Below, piece after piece: positions 44,174-52,192 of a DNA stretch of 57,337 nucleotides. The stretch spans positions 1 to 57,337 of the forward strand of contig URKQ01000020.1 in the NCBI GenBank assembly GCA_900548455.1, given 5' to 3'. The first letter of the stretch is position 1; the number at the start of each line of letters is the position of its first letter. Below the pieces are notes generated by a model. It was not told the DNA's origin. It saw only the letters and a program-made list of their open reading frames with translations, and searched no databases. The stretch is from an uncultured Clostridium sp. GTDB lineage: Bacteria; Bacillota; Clostridia; Clostridiales; Clostridiaceae. Position numbers and translations under genes: made by a program.

Positions 44174-45532
44174 ATGGAAGGATTTGTAGCATCACCAGAT
44201 AGATTAATTCTAGGTGCTGTAATTGGAATGGCGATACTGCTGTTTCTAATCATTAAGGTTAAGTTACAACCAGTTATATCTATCGTAGTAAGTGCAATCA
44301 TCATTGGAGTAATTGCTGGAATGCCATTACCTGGAATTGTAAGTACAATAGAAAAAGGAGTAGGTAATACATTGTCCGGTATTGCTTTACTAGTCGGACT
44401 AGGATCTATGTTTGGAGCTATTTTGGAATGTTCAGGCGGAGCAGAACAGATAGCTATAACAATGGTAGATAAATTCGGAGACAATAAAGCAGCTTGGGCT
44501 TTAGGGATAACAGGACTTGTTATCGGTATGCCAGTTTTCTTTGATGCAGGATTAATAATATTAATACCATTAGCTTTTGGTCTTGCTAAAAAGACAAAGA
44601 AATCTATATTAGTATATGCAATCCCACTACTTGCTGGACTTGCAGTTGGTCATGCATTTATTCCACCTACACCTGGACCAGTACTTGTTGCTAACATGTT
44701 AGGTGTAGAATTAGGATATGTTATTGGTGTTGGTATAATAGTAGGAACACTTGCAATGATAATTGCAGGACCTTTATTTGGTAAGTACATAGGTAAGAAA
44801 ATATTTGTACCAGTACCAAAGAGCTTTGAAGAGCAAAGTGCTGGAATTAAGAAAAACGAAAAATTACCTTCTTTTGGAACAGTAGTATCAATTATATTAA
44901 TTCCATTAGTACTAATTTTATTAAATACAGCATCTAAAGCTATTCCTGCACTATCAGGAGTACAGCCAGTATTTGCTTTCCTTGGAACTCCATTTATAGC
45001 ATTAACTATCTCAACAATAGTTGCTATGGTTCTTCTAGGAACTAGATATGGATTTACTCGTGAAGAGTTAGAAAAAGTTATGACTAAATCATTAGAACCA
45101 GCAGGTATGGTATTACTTGTTACAGCTGGTGGTGGAATCTTAAGATACATGCTTCAAGATTCTGGACTTGGTGATGTTATAGGTAATGCAGTAGCAAGCA
45201 GCAGTCTACCACTTGTATTAGTAGCATTTGTAATCGCTGCGGCTGTAAGAATATCTATAGGATCTGCTACAGTATCTATGACTATGGCAGCAGGTATAAT
45301 TGCTGCAATGCCAGAAGTTGCAATGCTTTCTCAACTACACTTAGCTGCAATAGTAATGGCTATAGCTGGTGGAGCTACAGTAATGAGTCATGTTAATGAT
45401 TCAGGTTTCTGGTTAGTTAAATCTCTATTCAACATAGATGAAAAGACAACATTAAAAACTTGGACTGTAATGGAAACTTTAGTAGGTTTATCAGGACTAG
45501 TTGGTGCACTTGTAATATCAATGTTTGCATAA
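44174..45532 (+). CDS. gntP: GntP family gluconate/sugar-acid permease
   Basis: A 452-aa inner membrane carrier with about 12-14 helices. Family segments include GIALLVGLGSMFGAILECSG, VIGMPVFFDAGLIILIPLAF, the HAFIPPTPGPV loop and HVNDSGFWLV. GntP carriers take up gluconate or related acids with protons. It follows the dehydratase gene by 30 bases with GGATGGGAGAG before its ATG, so the two are one operon. Confidence 0.92.
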   Translation: MEGFVASPDRLILGAVIGMAILLFLIIKVKLQPVISIVVSAIIIGVIAGMPLPGIVSTIEKGVGNTLSGIALLVGLGSMFGAILECSGGAEQIAITMVDKFGDNKAAWALGITGLVIGMPVFFDAGLIILIPLAFGLAKKTKKSILVYAIPLLAGLAVGHAFIPPTPGPVLVANMLGVELGYVIGVGIIVGTLAMIIAGPLFGKYIGKKIFVPVPKSFEEQSAGIKKNEKLPSFGTVVSIILIPLVLILLNTASKAIPALSGVQPVFAFLGTPFIALTISTIVAMVLLGTRYGFTREELEKVMTKSLEPAGMVLLVTAGGGILRYMLQDSGLGDVIGNAVASSSLPLVLVAFVIAAAVRISIGSATVSMTMAAGIIAAMPEVAMLSQLHLAAIVMAIAGGATVMSHVNDSGFWLVKSLFNIDEKTTLKTWTVMETLVGLSGLVGALVISMFA

Positions 45533-45541
45533 TTTAAATAA

Positions 45542-45592
45542 AAAAAGGAGCTGTCACACTAAATAATTAGTGCGACAGCTCCTTTTTCTTTT
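45542..45592 (+). terminator. Terminator of the dehydratase-gntP operon
   Basis: Stem GGAGCTGTC/GACAGCTCC with inner CACTAA/TTAGTG around ATAA, then TTTTTCTTTT. Member of the shared-apex hairpin family. Confidence 0.92.
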
Positions 45593-45641
45593 GAGATATA
45601 TTTAAATTATTGAGCATAACTTATGCACTTCCAGTAGTTTA

Positions 45642-45709
45642 TTTTGTTACAGAGCCTTTAAAATAATGATATTTAAGGATATTACAAAATATAAGGCTCT
45701 GTAGTAAAA
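45642..45709. repeat. Inverted repeat of unknown nature
   Basis: Arms TTTTGTTACAGAGCCTT (45642-45658) and AAGGCTCTGTAGTAAAA (45693-45709) pair over 17 bases with two G/T or A/C differences, around a 34-base AT-rich centre. There is no T-run, so it is not a standard terminator. It could be a tiny inverted-repeat element. Confidence 0.5.
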
Positions 45710-45792
45710 TAGAATGATAGTGTAATTGATAAAAATATAATTATTTTTGAAATTTAAAAATAGTAATTTTAATATATAAGAAGGTGAGTTGT

Positions 45793-46506
45793 ATGGATAA
45801 TTATGAATTAATTGCTTTTAATAAAATGAAAAAATGGGAAGATACCATGAAGTCAAAGCCAAGAAAAATAAACGACTTTTCAAAGAAAGCTCAAGATAAA
45901 GTTAATTCTATCTTACCAGAGAAATACCATAGTATTATGACAGAAGTGATAAAAAACATGGTTAAAGTAGTCATAATGGGTGCAGAGTATACAATTAATC
46001 CGCCATTACTCTATATTCCTTTAAAAGAAAGAGAAAGGTTAGTTAATGAGAGAGTAGAGTTTTATAGAAAAACAGCTGGGATAACAGGAGTTACTACAGG
46101 TATAGGAGGATTTATATCTGCTATGGCGGACTTTCCTATATTGATAGCTCTAAAAGTAAAATTGTTATATGAAATTGCAAGTATTTATGGTTATAATGCC
46201 AAAGATTATAGGGAAAGATTATATATTCTTTATATTTTTGAGTTAGCATTTTGTAGCGAAAATAGAAGGTTAGAGGTTTTTATAATCCTTAAAAATTGGG
46301 ACATATATGTAGATTCCTTACCAGAAAGAAAAGAAGACTTTGATTGGAGAAAATTTCAACAAGAGTATAGAGATTATATTGATTTAGCAAAATTACTTCA
46401 AATAGTTCCTGTAGTAGGTGGAGTTGTTGGAGGAATTGCAAATTATAGGCTTGTCGATAAACTTGGTGATACGGCTATAAATTGTTATAGGTTGAGATAT
46501 TTTTGA
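45793..46506 (+). CDS. EcsC family protein
   Basis: A 237-aa protein of the EcsC family: RVEFYRKTAGITGVTTGIGG, then AMADFPILIALKVKLLYEIA and IYGYNAKDYRERLYILYIFE. There are two hydrophobic, glycine-rich stretches, near residues 95-125 and 200-215, which suggest membrane association. The ATG at 45793 follows AAGGTGAG. Function of the family is poorly known, and it has no clear link with the sugar-acid genes on both sides. Confidence 0.85.
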   Translation: MDNYELIAFNKMKKWEDTMKSKPRKINDFSKKAQDKVNSILPEKYHSIMTEVIKNMVKVVIMGAEYTINPPLLYIPLKERERLVNERVEFYRKTAGITGVTTGIGGFISAMADFPILIALKVKLLYEIASIYGYNAKDYRERLYILYIFELAFCSENRRLEVFIILKNWDIYVDSLPERKEDFDWRKFQQEYRDYIDLAKLLQIVPVVGGVVGGIANYRLVDKLGDTAINCYRLRYF

Positions 46507-46635
46507 TATGTAAATTGAATAGAGATTGTTAAAAATAACACATATATTTAAGATAAAATATATCTGATTATCCATTTTTATGTTATTATATTATATATTG
46601 AGGGGAATTAACAACATATATTGGAGGGTATAACA

Positions 46636-47325
46636 TTGATACTTTATGACAAGAAAGAGAAAGAAACGGGGAAAGAATATGCATATAGAGTCTTAAAAGA
46701 CAATATTATGTGCCTTGAATTAAAACCTGGTGACTCAGTTAATGAATCTGATTTGGCGGAGTTATTAAATGTTTCAAGAACACCTATAAGGGAAGTTCTT
46801 ATTAAGTTAAAAGGGGAGCATTTAATTGAAGTAAAACCACAAGCTGGCACTTATGTTTCAAGAATTGATTGGAAAGTTATAAAGGAAGCTGTATTTGTTA
46901 GATCAACACTTGAAAAAGAGGTGCTAAAAAAAGCATGCCAAAAGGGTTTTCCAGAAGATAAGTTATTAGATATGGAAAAATGTCTTTTTGCTCAAAAACT
47001 AATTGAAACTAAAAATGATAATGCACTTGAATTTTATATTCTTGATAAAGAATTTCACAAATTATTATTTGTTGGTATGAATATGAGTAATGTTTGGGAT
47101 TGTATATCAACAATCAGTACTCACTACAATAGAATGCGAATTTTAGCTGAATTTAAAGGAAATAAAAGTGCTATTGTTAATCAACACGTAAACTATTTAG
47201 ATATAATTAAAAATAAAGATTTAGATAGTATTGATAAGATTATAGAAACCCATATTATAGCTCCGCTTGAAGGATGGAAATCTTTATTGGAAGATGAAAG
47301 TATATCAAGTTATATTATTAAGTAG
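46636..47325 (+). CDS. FadR-type GntR transcription regulator (2)
   Basis: A 229-aa GntR regulator with a TTG start after GGAGGG (46623-46628); an upstream in-frame TTG overlaps that site. The winged helix reads VNESDLAELLNVSRTPIRE then VKPQAGTYVSRI, followed by an FCD domain with DKEFHKLLF and a later His (NQHVNYL, IETHIIAPL). It is upstream of the KDG kinase gene and is the likely local regulator of it. It is only distantly like regulator 1, so the two probably sense different acids or act on different genes. Confidence 0.88.
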   Translation: MILYDKKEKETGKEYAYRVLKDNIMCLELKPGDSVNESDLAELLNVSRTPIREVLIKLKGEHLIEVKPQAGTYVSRIDWKVIKEAVFVRSTLEKEVLKKACQKGFPEDKLLDMEKCLFAQKLIETKNDNALEFYILDKEFHKLLFVGMNMSNVWDCISTISTHYNRMRILAEFKGNKSAIVNQHVNYLDIIKNKDLDSIDKIIETHIIAPLEGWKSLLEDESISSYIIK

Positions 47326-47351
47326 AAAAGTATTATACTATAACTGGATAA

Positions 47352-47398
47352 AATAACTCTTTGAAAACTGTTATTAAGTTTTTAAAGAGTTATTTTCA
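47352..47398 (+). terminator. Terminator after the second GntR gene
   Basis: Stem AATAACTCTTT/AAAGAGTTATT with a long A/T-rich loop, then TTCAT. Moderate strength. Confidence 0.7.
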
Positions 47399-47496
47399 TG
47401 TTCACATAAGAATAGATTTTACTCAAAAACAGTGTTTAATTGATATAAGTTTCTGTGGAATAGAAGGGTGAAAGTAATTGCAAATGATATTCTGGT

Positions 47497-47514
47497 ATGC
47501 TAATATACAAGTAT
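47497..47514 (+). promoter_or_regulatory. GntR-like operator upstream of kdgK
   Basis: ATGCTAATATACAAGTAT matches 15 of 18 bases of the Bacillus subtilis gluconate GntR operator as I recall it (ATACTTGTATACAAGTAT), with the right half perfect. It lies about 70 bases before the kdgK start. The octamer ACAAGTAT also occurs in the dehydratase promoter region. Confidence 0.45.
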
Positions 47515-47582
47515 GGTAGTTCGAAAAAGATAAGAAGTGAACAAGGGGAAATTGATAAAAATTGTTAAGGAGTAATGGTGGA

Positions 47583-48605
47583 ATGTTAAAGAATAATAAT
47601 AAAAAGATTCTAGGATTTGGTGAAATAATGCTAAGACTTACGCCTACTAATTATCATAAAGTAGTTCAAGCTGATATGTGTGAGATTACATATGGTGGAG
47701 CTGAAGCGAATGTTATTTATAGCCTCAGTCTTTTAGGACATAATACTAAATTTGTTACGAAGCTACCTGACAATGGTATGGGGCAAAGAGTAATTAGAAA
47801 TTTAAGAGGATCTAATATTGATGTAAATGATGTATTGGTTGGAGAGGGTAGAATAGGTATTTGCTTTGTTGAACCAGGACATGGCCTTAGAAGTTCTGAA
47901 GTTATGTATGATAGAAAATATTCCGTTATATCTATGGCTAAAAGAGAAGAATTTGATATAAATAAAATTTTAGATGGAGTAGGTCTTCTTCATATATCAG
48001 GGATTACTCCAGCCTTAAGCAATGATTTATTTGATTTAACATTAGAATTAATAAAAGAATGTAAGAAAAAAAACATATTAGTATCTTTAGATTCAAACTA
48101 TAGAGGAAAACTATGGACAATAAAAGAAGCTAAAAGTTTTTTAGAAAAAGCCCTATCATATGCAGATTTAGCTTTTTTGGGAGAAAAAGATATAGTTAAC
48201 ATTTTAAATATATCTGTTGATGAATCTTTAGATTTTGATGAAAGCCTTGAAGCATTGTATAAAAAATTGTATGAAAAATATCCTAATATAAAATATTCAG
48301 CTTGCACAAAACGAAAGGTGAATTTTATAAATAATAATACATTGATGGGATATTTTTATGATGGTGAAAGACTTTATAAATCTAGAGAGTATACTTTTGA
48401 TATATTAGATAGAGTTGGTGGAGGAGATGCATTTACTGCAGGAATTATCCATGGATTATTAAAAGAAATGACTCCTAATAGAGTAGTTGAATTTGGAGTA
48501 TGCGCCGGAGCTTTAAAACATTCTATCATTGGTGATATGAATATAGTTAATGAAAAAGATATTTTATCATTGATGGAAAATGGACTTGAAAATATTAAAA
48601 GATAA
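47583..48605 (+). CDS. kdgK: 2-keto-3-deoxygluconate kinase (PfkB family)
   Basis: A 340-aa ribokinase-family sugar kinase. N-terminal GFGEIMLRLTP, YGGAEANVIYSLSLLGH and the C-terminal PfkB signature RVGGGDAFTAGIIHGLL with the catalytic Asp are present. RKYSVISMA matches KDG kinases. It would convert KDG, the dehydratase product, to KDPG. The ATG at 47583 lies 10 bases after AAGGAG; an in-frame TTG at 47562 is less likely. Other PfkB substrates are possible, but the context supports KDG. Confidence 0.82.
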   Translation: MLKNNNKKILGFGEIMLRLTPTNYHKVVQADMCEITYGGAEANVIYSLSLLGHNTKFVTKLPDNGMGQRVIRNLRGSNIDVNDVLVGEGRIGICFVEPGHGLRSSEVMYDRKYSVISMAKREEFDINKILDGVGLLHISGITPALSNDLFDLTLELIKECKKKNILVSLDSNYRGKLWTIKEAKSFLEKALSYADLAFLGEKDIVNILNISVDESLDFDESLEALYKKLYEKYPNIKYSACTKRKVNFINNNTLMGYFYDGERLYKSREYTFDILDRVGGGDAFTAGIIHGLLKEMTPNRVVEFGVCAGALKHSIIGDMNIVNEKDILSLMENGLENIKR

Positions 48606-48626
48606 AGTAAATAGTTTATAAAAAAG

Positions 48627-48666
48627 AAGGGGTTGTCTCACTAAATCATTAGTGGGTCAGCCCCTT
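48627..48666. terminator. Bidirectional terminator after kdgK
   Basis: Stem AAGGGGTTG/CAGCCCCTT (one G/U pair) with an inner CTCACTAA/TTAGTGGG around ATCA. It lies between convergent genes and shares the apex family. Confidence 0.85.
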
Positions 48667-48669
48667 ATC

Positions 48670-49026
48670 TTATAAAAATTTATCCAATAATTGATTAAAA
48701 ATATTGGTTTTATAACCTATGTTATATCCTACGACCCATGCTAATATGACTAAAATAAGACTTATGGAAAGAGAACGACCAGATTTTGCTCCAAAGTGAG
48801 ATTTAAATCTGTAGCCTAAAAAAATAGATGGAATACTGAAGATGAAAGATATATATATAAATTCAGGACTAATGAATCCCAAAACTGGATATGCGGCCTT
48901 TCCTAAGAGTGCCATTAAATCATCACCAATAGAAAAATAGATGTATTGTATAACTAATATAAGAGCAATTAAAAATAATAATAAGGAAAGGGAGCCTAAA
49001 CCCAATTTCTTTTTAAAAACTTTCAA
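48670..49026 (-). CDS. Three-helix membrane protein of unknown function, 118 aa
   Basis: A 118-aa membrane protein with a TTG start (AAGGAG upstream) and three helices (about residues 10-32, 50-72, 85-108). The first is preceded by KKKLGLGS. A short polar break (KSHFGAKSGRS) lies between helices 2 and 3. No known motif. Confidence 0.6.
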   Translation of the reverse strand: MKVFKKKLGLGSLSLLLFLIALILVIQYIYFSIGDDLMALLGKAAYPVLGFISPEFIYISFIFSIPSIFLGYRFKSHFGAKSGRSLSISLILVILAWVVGYNIGYKTNIFNQLLDKFL

Positions 49027-49215
49027 AAAACCAACTCCTTTTTGTATTTAGAAATATATGTATATTCTATCATAAAAACTTATAAATTGTTACAAAATTC
49101 TGATTAATACTCAATATATGTTAATAAATAAGTTTAAATCATTTAAAGTAAATTTCATATGTTGATAGTATTATTAGAATAAAGAAACTTTAAAGCTAGG
49201 GAGAGGGTAACATTG

Positions 49216-49857
49216 ATGGCTAAGGAATCACTCAAGGTTTTGTTATTTCTTTTAGTATTTCAAGCTCTTAAAATTTTAGTTATAGATTTTGCTATTAATC
49301 TAATAAATGCCGATAAATTGTCAGTAGAATTAATAAAGTTAACTATATTTTTAGTTATGGGAATTTTGTTATTGATTTGGGTAAATAAAAGAAAATGCCC
49401 ATTATCATTGTTTTTAATATCAAATAATAAAATTGTGGTAATGTCTTATACTATATTGAGTGTTTTTGTAATATTTACTATAATGACAACTCCTATATTT
49501 AGTGAAAGTTATACCATTGAAAGGTTCATACCATACATTTATTATGTGGTTTTTATACCTGTATTTGATGAGCTAGTGTTTAGAGGCTATTTGTGGAATA
49601 AACTTAAACAGTGTAATGTGAAAGAAAGAAATATAGTTTTAATAACCACATTTATTTTTGTTATATGGAATATAATGTGTGCGTTTGAAATGGGTATATA
49701 CACAAACTATGGAAATATATATTCTATGATTTGTATAAAGTTTATTATTGGTTTTGCATATGGGTTGATATTAGGTGGAATAAGACTAAAGTGTAAAAAT
49801 ACATTTGCCTGTATTTTATCTCATAGTATTTTAAACATGTGGCTTAGAATAATATAG
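49216..49857 (+). CDS. CPBP family membrane protein with altered motifs
   Basis: A 213-aa polytopic protein of the CPBP (Abi) intramembrane protease family. Motif 1, normally EExxxR, reads DELVFR (about 118-123). Motif 2, normally FxxxH, reads FVIWN. Motif 3 is SHSILNMW with HxxxN intact. Several membrane helices surround them. The change of Glu to Asp and His to Asn suggests weak or lost protease activity. The family includes CAAX-type and immunity proteins. Start ATG 49216 follows GGGAGAGGG. Confidence 0.75.
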   Translation: MAKESLKVLLFLLVFQALKILVIDFAINLINADKLSVELIKLTIFLVMGILLLIWVNKRKCPLSLFLISNNKIVVMSYTILSVFVIFTIMTTPIFSESYTIERFIPYIYYVVFIPVFDELVFRGYLWNKLKQCNVKERNIVLITTFIFVIWNIMCAFEMGIYTNYGNIYSMICIKFIIGFAYGLILGGIRLKCKNTFACILSHSILNMWLRII

Positions 49858-49863
49858 TAAAGC

Positions 49864-49902
49864 AAGGGGTGAAAAGGAGAAGATCCATTTCACCCTTTAT
49901 TT
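49864..49902. terminator. Terminator between convergent genes
   Basis: Stem GGGTGAAA/TTTCACCC with a 13-base loop, then TTTATTTT rightward; its last bases overlap the stop of the leftward DUF4130 gene. Confidence 0.75.
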
Positions 49903-50637
49903 TAATTCTGTTAAATTGCTCCAATACCTAATTGGCATACTTCTTTTTTGTAATCTGGTATTAATTCGCTCCTTTATTGTGGTGGAATTAAAGTAATCTT
50001 TCCATAATATTTCGAAGTTATCTTTGTAATCTCCAAAGTCAAAAGAGGAATTCTCTTTTTCAGATAAGCTAGTTATAACATAATCCGTTTTATTATAAAG
50101 AAGAGCTGAATTTCTTTTTATATCGTGAATTATGAAATTCTGATCCGAAAAACGCTTTATAAAGTGGTTTGTAATTAAAGGAATTATATTATGATCAGGT
50201 TCGATTTTGGCATAGTATGTTAAAGGTGAAATTTCTGAGAATCTCACAAAACCAGTAAAACGATGAGCTTCTAAAGTAACCTTTCGAGATATTTTATCAA
50301 CGTTTATAATGATGTCATTATTTTTAGCAAGGTTAATATTATCTCCAAATCTATAGCATAGTTTTAAGTAGTTTAATATAAGGTCTTCTACATTTTTTAA
50401 ATCACTTAAAAATAGATAAAAAACATTTTTTAATGTATTACTACTTAATTTTAATTCAATGCTTTTATAAACCCTGTTAAATTTATCTTCTTCGGTTTTA
50501 ATTTCTATGGGCTCAGTAATTAAAGTTGGCTCAAAAAACAAAGCTCTAGAGATTTTTACTGGTACCTTTGAGGGATAAGCGTAAAATATCGCAGTTAATA
50601 GGCCCTCAAAAGTGTTATCGTAAATATATTCTATCAT
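49897..50637 (-). CDS. DUF4130 / TIGR03915-like DNA-metabolism protein
   Basis: A 246-aa protein matching the DUF4130 family partner of a radical-SAM protein: N-terminal YIYDNTFEGLLTAIFYAY, middle YLKLCYRFGDNINLAKNNDI and EAHRFTGFVRFSEISPLTYYAKIEPDHNIIPLITNHF (split here by eye), C-terminal WKDYFNSTTIKERINTRLQK. It sits 2 bases from the end of the radical-SAM gene, always its neighbour in clostridia. The proposed role is DNA repair or modification; the reaction is not proven. Confidence 0.85.
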   Translation of the reverse strand: MIEYIYDNTFEGLLTAIFYAYPSKVPVKISRALFFEPTLITEPIEIKTEEDKFNRVYKSIELKLSSNTLKNVFYLFLSDLKNVEDLILNYLKLCYRFGDNINLAKNNDIIINVDKISRKVTLEAHRFTGFVRFSEISPLTYYAKIEPDHNIIPLITNHFIKRFSDQNFIIHDIKRNSALLYNKTDYVITSLSEKENSSFDFGDYKDNFEILWKDYFNSTTIKERINTRLQKRSMPIRYWSNLTELK

Positions 50638-50639
50638 AA

Positions 50640-51986
50640 TTACAACTCTCCTGTTATATAAGTAGACTTATCTTCAAGTAGTAAAGTTTTATCCATTTTT
50701 TCATAATCATTTTTAGATGTAATAGATTCAAGTTGGCTAAAGAAGTTAAGTTGTTCATATTGATAACTTGAAGTTTCATTAAAATCTATAGTTGGTTTTA
50801 ATGCCATTCTAATTTTTTCTTCATCCATACTTATTGCTCCATAGTATTTTCCTTTGCATAAAATAAAGTATTGGGCTCTTTTTAGTGTAATTCCAAGTTT
50901 TTTTAAGTCACTGTAACTTAGATTAGAGATTCTTCGGGCACTAACTATTTTACGTGCTCCCTTAAGTCCAATTCCCGGAACTTTTATAAGCATTTCATAT
51001 GGTGCTCTATTAATTTCTATTGGGAAAAGGTGCATATTATTTAAGGCCCAATTGGTTTTAGGATCAAAATTCACATCTAAATTAGGATTTTTGTCATTTA
51101 AAATTTCCTTTGCCTTAAATCCGTATAATCTTATTAACCAATCACTTTGATATAATCTGTGCTCTCTGAGGGTAGGAGGGTTTTTAAGAGCAGGGAGATT
51201 ATTACCGGTATTCACTGGAACATAAGCAGAGTAATAAACTCTTTTAAGAGAAAAATTGTTATATAAATTTTCACTTAGATTAAGAATGTTAAGATCACTT
51301 TCAGGAGTAGCTCCAACTATAAGTTGAGTACTTTGACCTCCAGGAACAAATAAAGGAGCTTTTTTAAATAGTTTTCGATCTTCTTTATTAGAAATTATAT
51401 TATTTTTTATTGATGTCATAGGAGTAAAAATTGAATCATATTTTTTTTGAGGAGCTAGCAATTTTAAAGAATTATTTGATGGAAGTTCAATGTTTACGCT
51501 CATTCTATCTGCATATATCCCAGCTTCTTTAATAAGAGCTTCGTCAGCACCAGGAATTGCTTTTAAATGAATATAACCATTAAAGTTATGTTCTATTCTT
51601 AGTCTTTTTACAATAGATGTTAACATTTCCATTGTATGATTTGGATTTTGGATTATGGCAGAACTTAAAAACAATCCTTCAATATAATTTCTTCTATAAA
51701 AGTTAATAGTTAAATCAATTACTTCCTCTACAGTAAAAGCAGCTCTCTTTACATCATTTGATTTTCTATTAATGCAGTAAGCACAATCATAAATGCAATA
51801 ATTTGTTAAAAGAATTTTTAACAAAGAAATACATCTCCCATCAGGAGTAAATGAATGGCAAATTCCACTTGTTGCGGTAGATCCTAAAGAACCTTTTGAA
51901 GATGCTCTTTTAGAACCAGAAGAGGAGCAAGAAACATCATATTTTGCAGCATCACTTAGAATTTTTAATTTTTCGTTTATATTCAT
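50640..51986 (-). CDS. Radical-SAM DNA repair/modification protein with HhH domain
   Basis: A 448-aa radical-SAM enzyme. The Fe-S motif CIYDCAYC (CxxxCxxC) is near residue 75, and a helix-hairpin-helix DNA-binding segment (LIKVPGIGLKGARKIVSARR) is near residue 340. This fits the TIGR03916 family, which works with the DUF4130 protein next to it. The frame extends to 52019, but the ATG at 51986 follows GAAGGTG and starts the conserved MNINEKLKILSDAAKYDVS segment. The enzyme would use S-adenosylmethionine to generate a radical on nucleic acid; substrate unknown. Confidence 0.88.
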   Translation of the reverse strand: MNINEKLKILSDAAKYDVSCSSSGSKRASSKGSLGSTATSGICHSFTPDGRCISLLKILLTNYCIYDCAYCINRKSNDVKRAAFTVEEVIDLTINFYRRNYIEGLFLSSAIIQNPNHTMEMLTSIVKRLRIEHNFNGYIHLKAIPGADEALIKEAGIYADRMSVNIELPSNNSLKLLAPQKKYDSIFTPMTSIKNNIISNKEDRKLFKKAPLFVPGGQSTQLIVGATPESDLNILNLSENLYNNFSLKRVYYSAYVPVNTGNNLPALKNPPTLREHRLYQSDWLIRLYGFKAKEILNDKNPNLDVNFDPKTNWALNNMHLFPIEINRAPYEMLIKVPGIGLKGARKIVSARRISNLSYSDLKKLGITLKRAQYFILCKGKYYGAISMDEEKIRMALKPTIDFNETSSYQYEQLNFFSQLESITSKNDYEKMDKTLLLEDKSTYITGEL

Positions 51987-52192
51987 ACTTTCACCTTCAA
52001 TATATTTTAAAGTATACATAAATTATAAGGAGTTTAGAGTGTTATTATACCTATATAATACTAGAATGTATGTTCGTAGTCAAATAGCAAAATTAGACAT
52101 TTAAATTGAAATGGTATTAAAAATATGCAATAATTAGTTGCAAATGGTATAATTAAGTTGCTATATAAAAGAATTAATTTGGAGGAATTTTT

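Noticed and set aside
43783..44484. A 233-aa reverse frame opposite the dehydratase and GntP genes
   Set aside because: It is antisense to two well-supported genes, and its low-complexity S/I/P-rich composition is that of a shadow frame.
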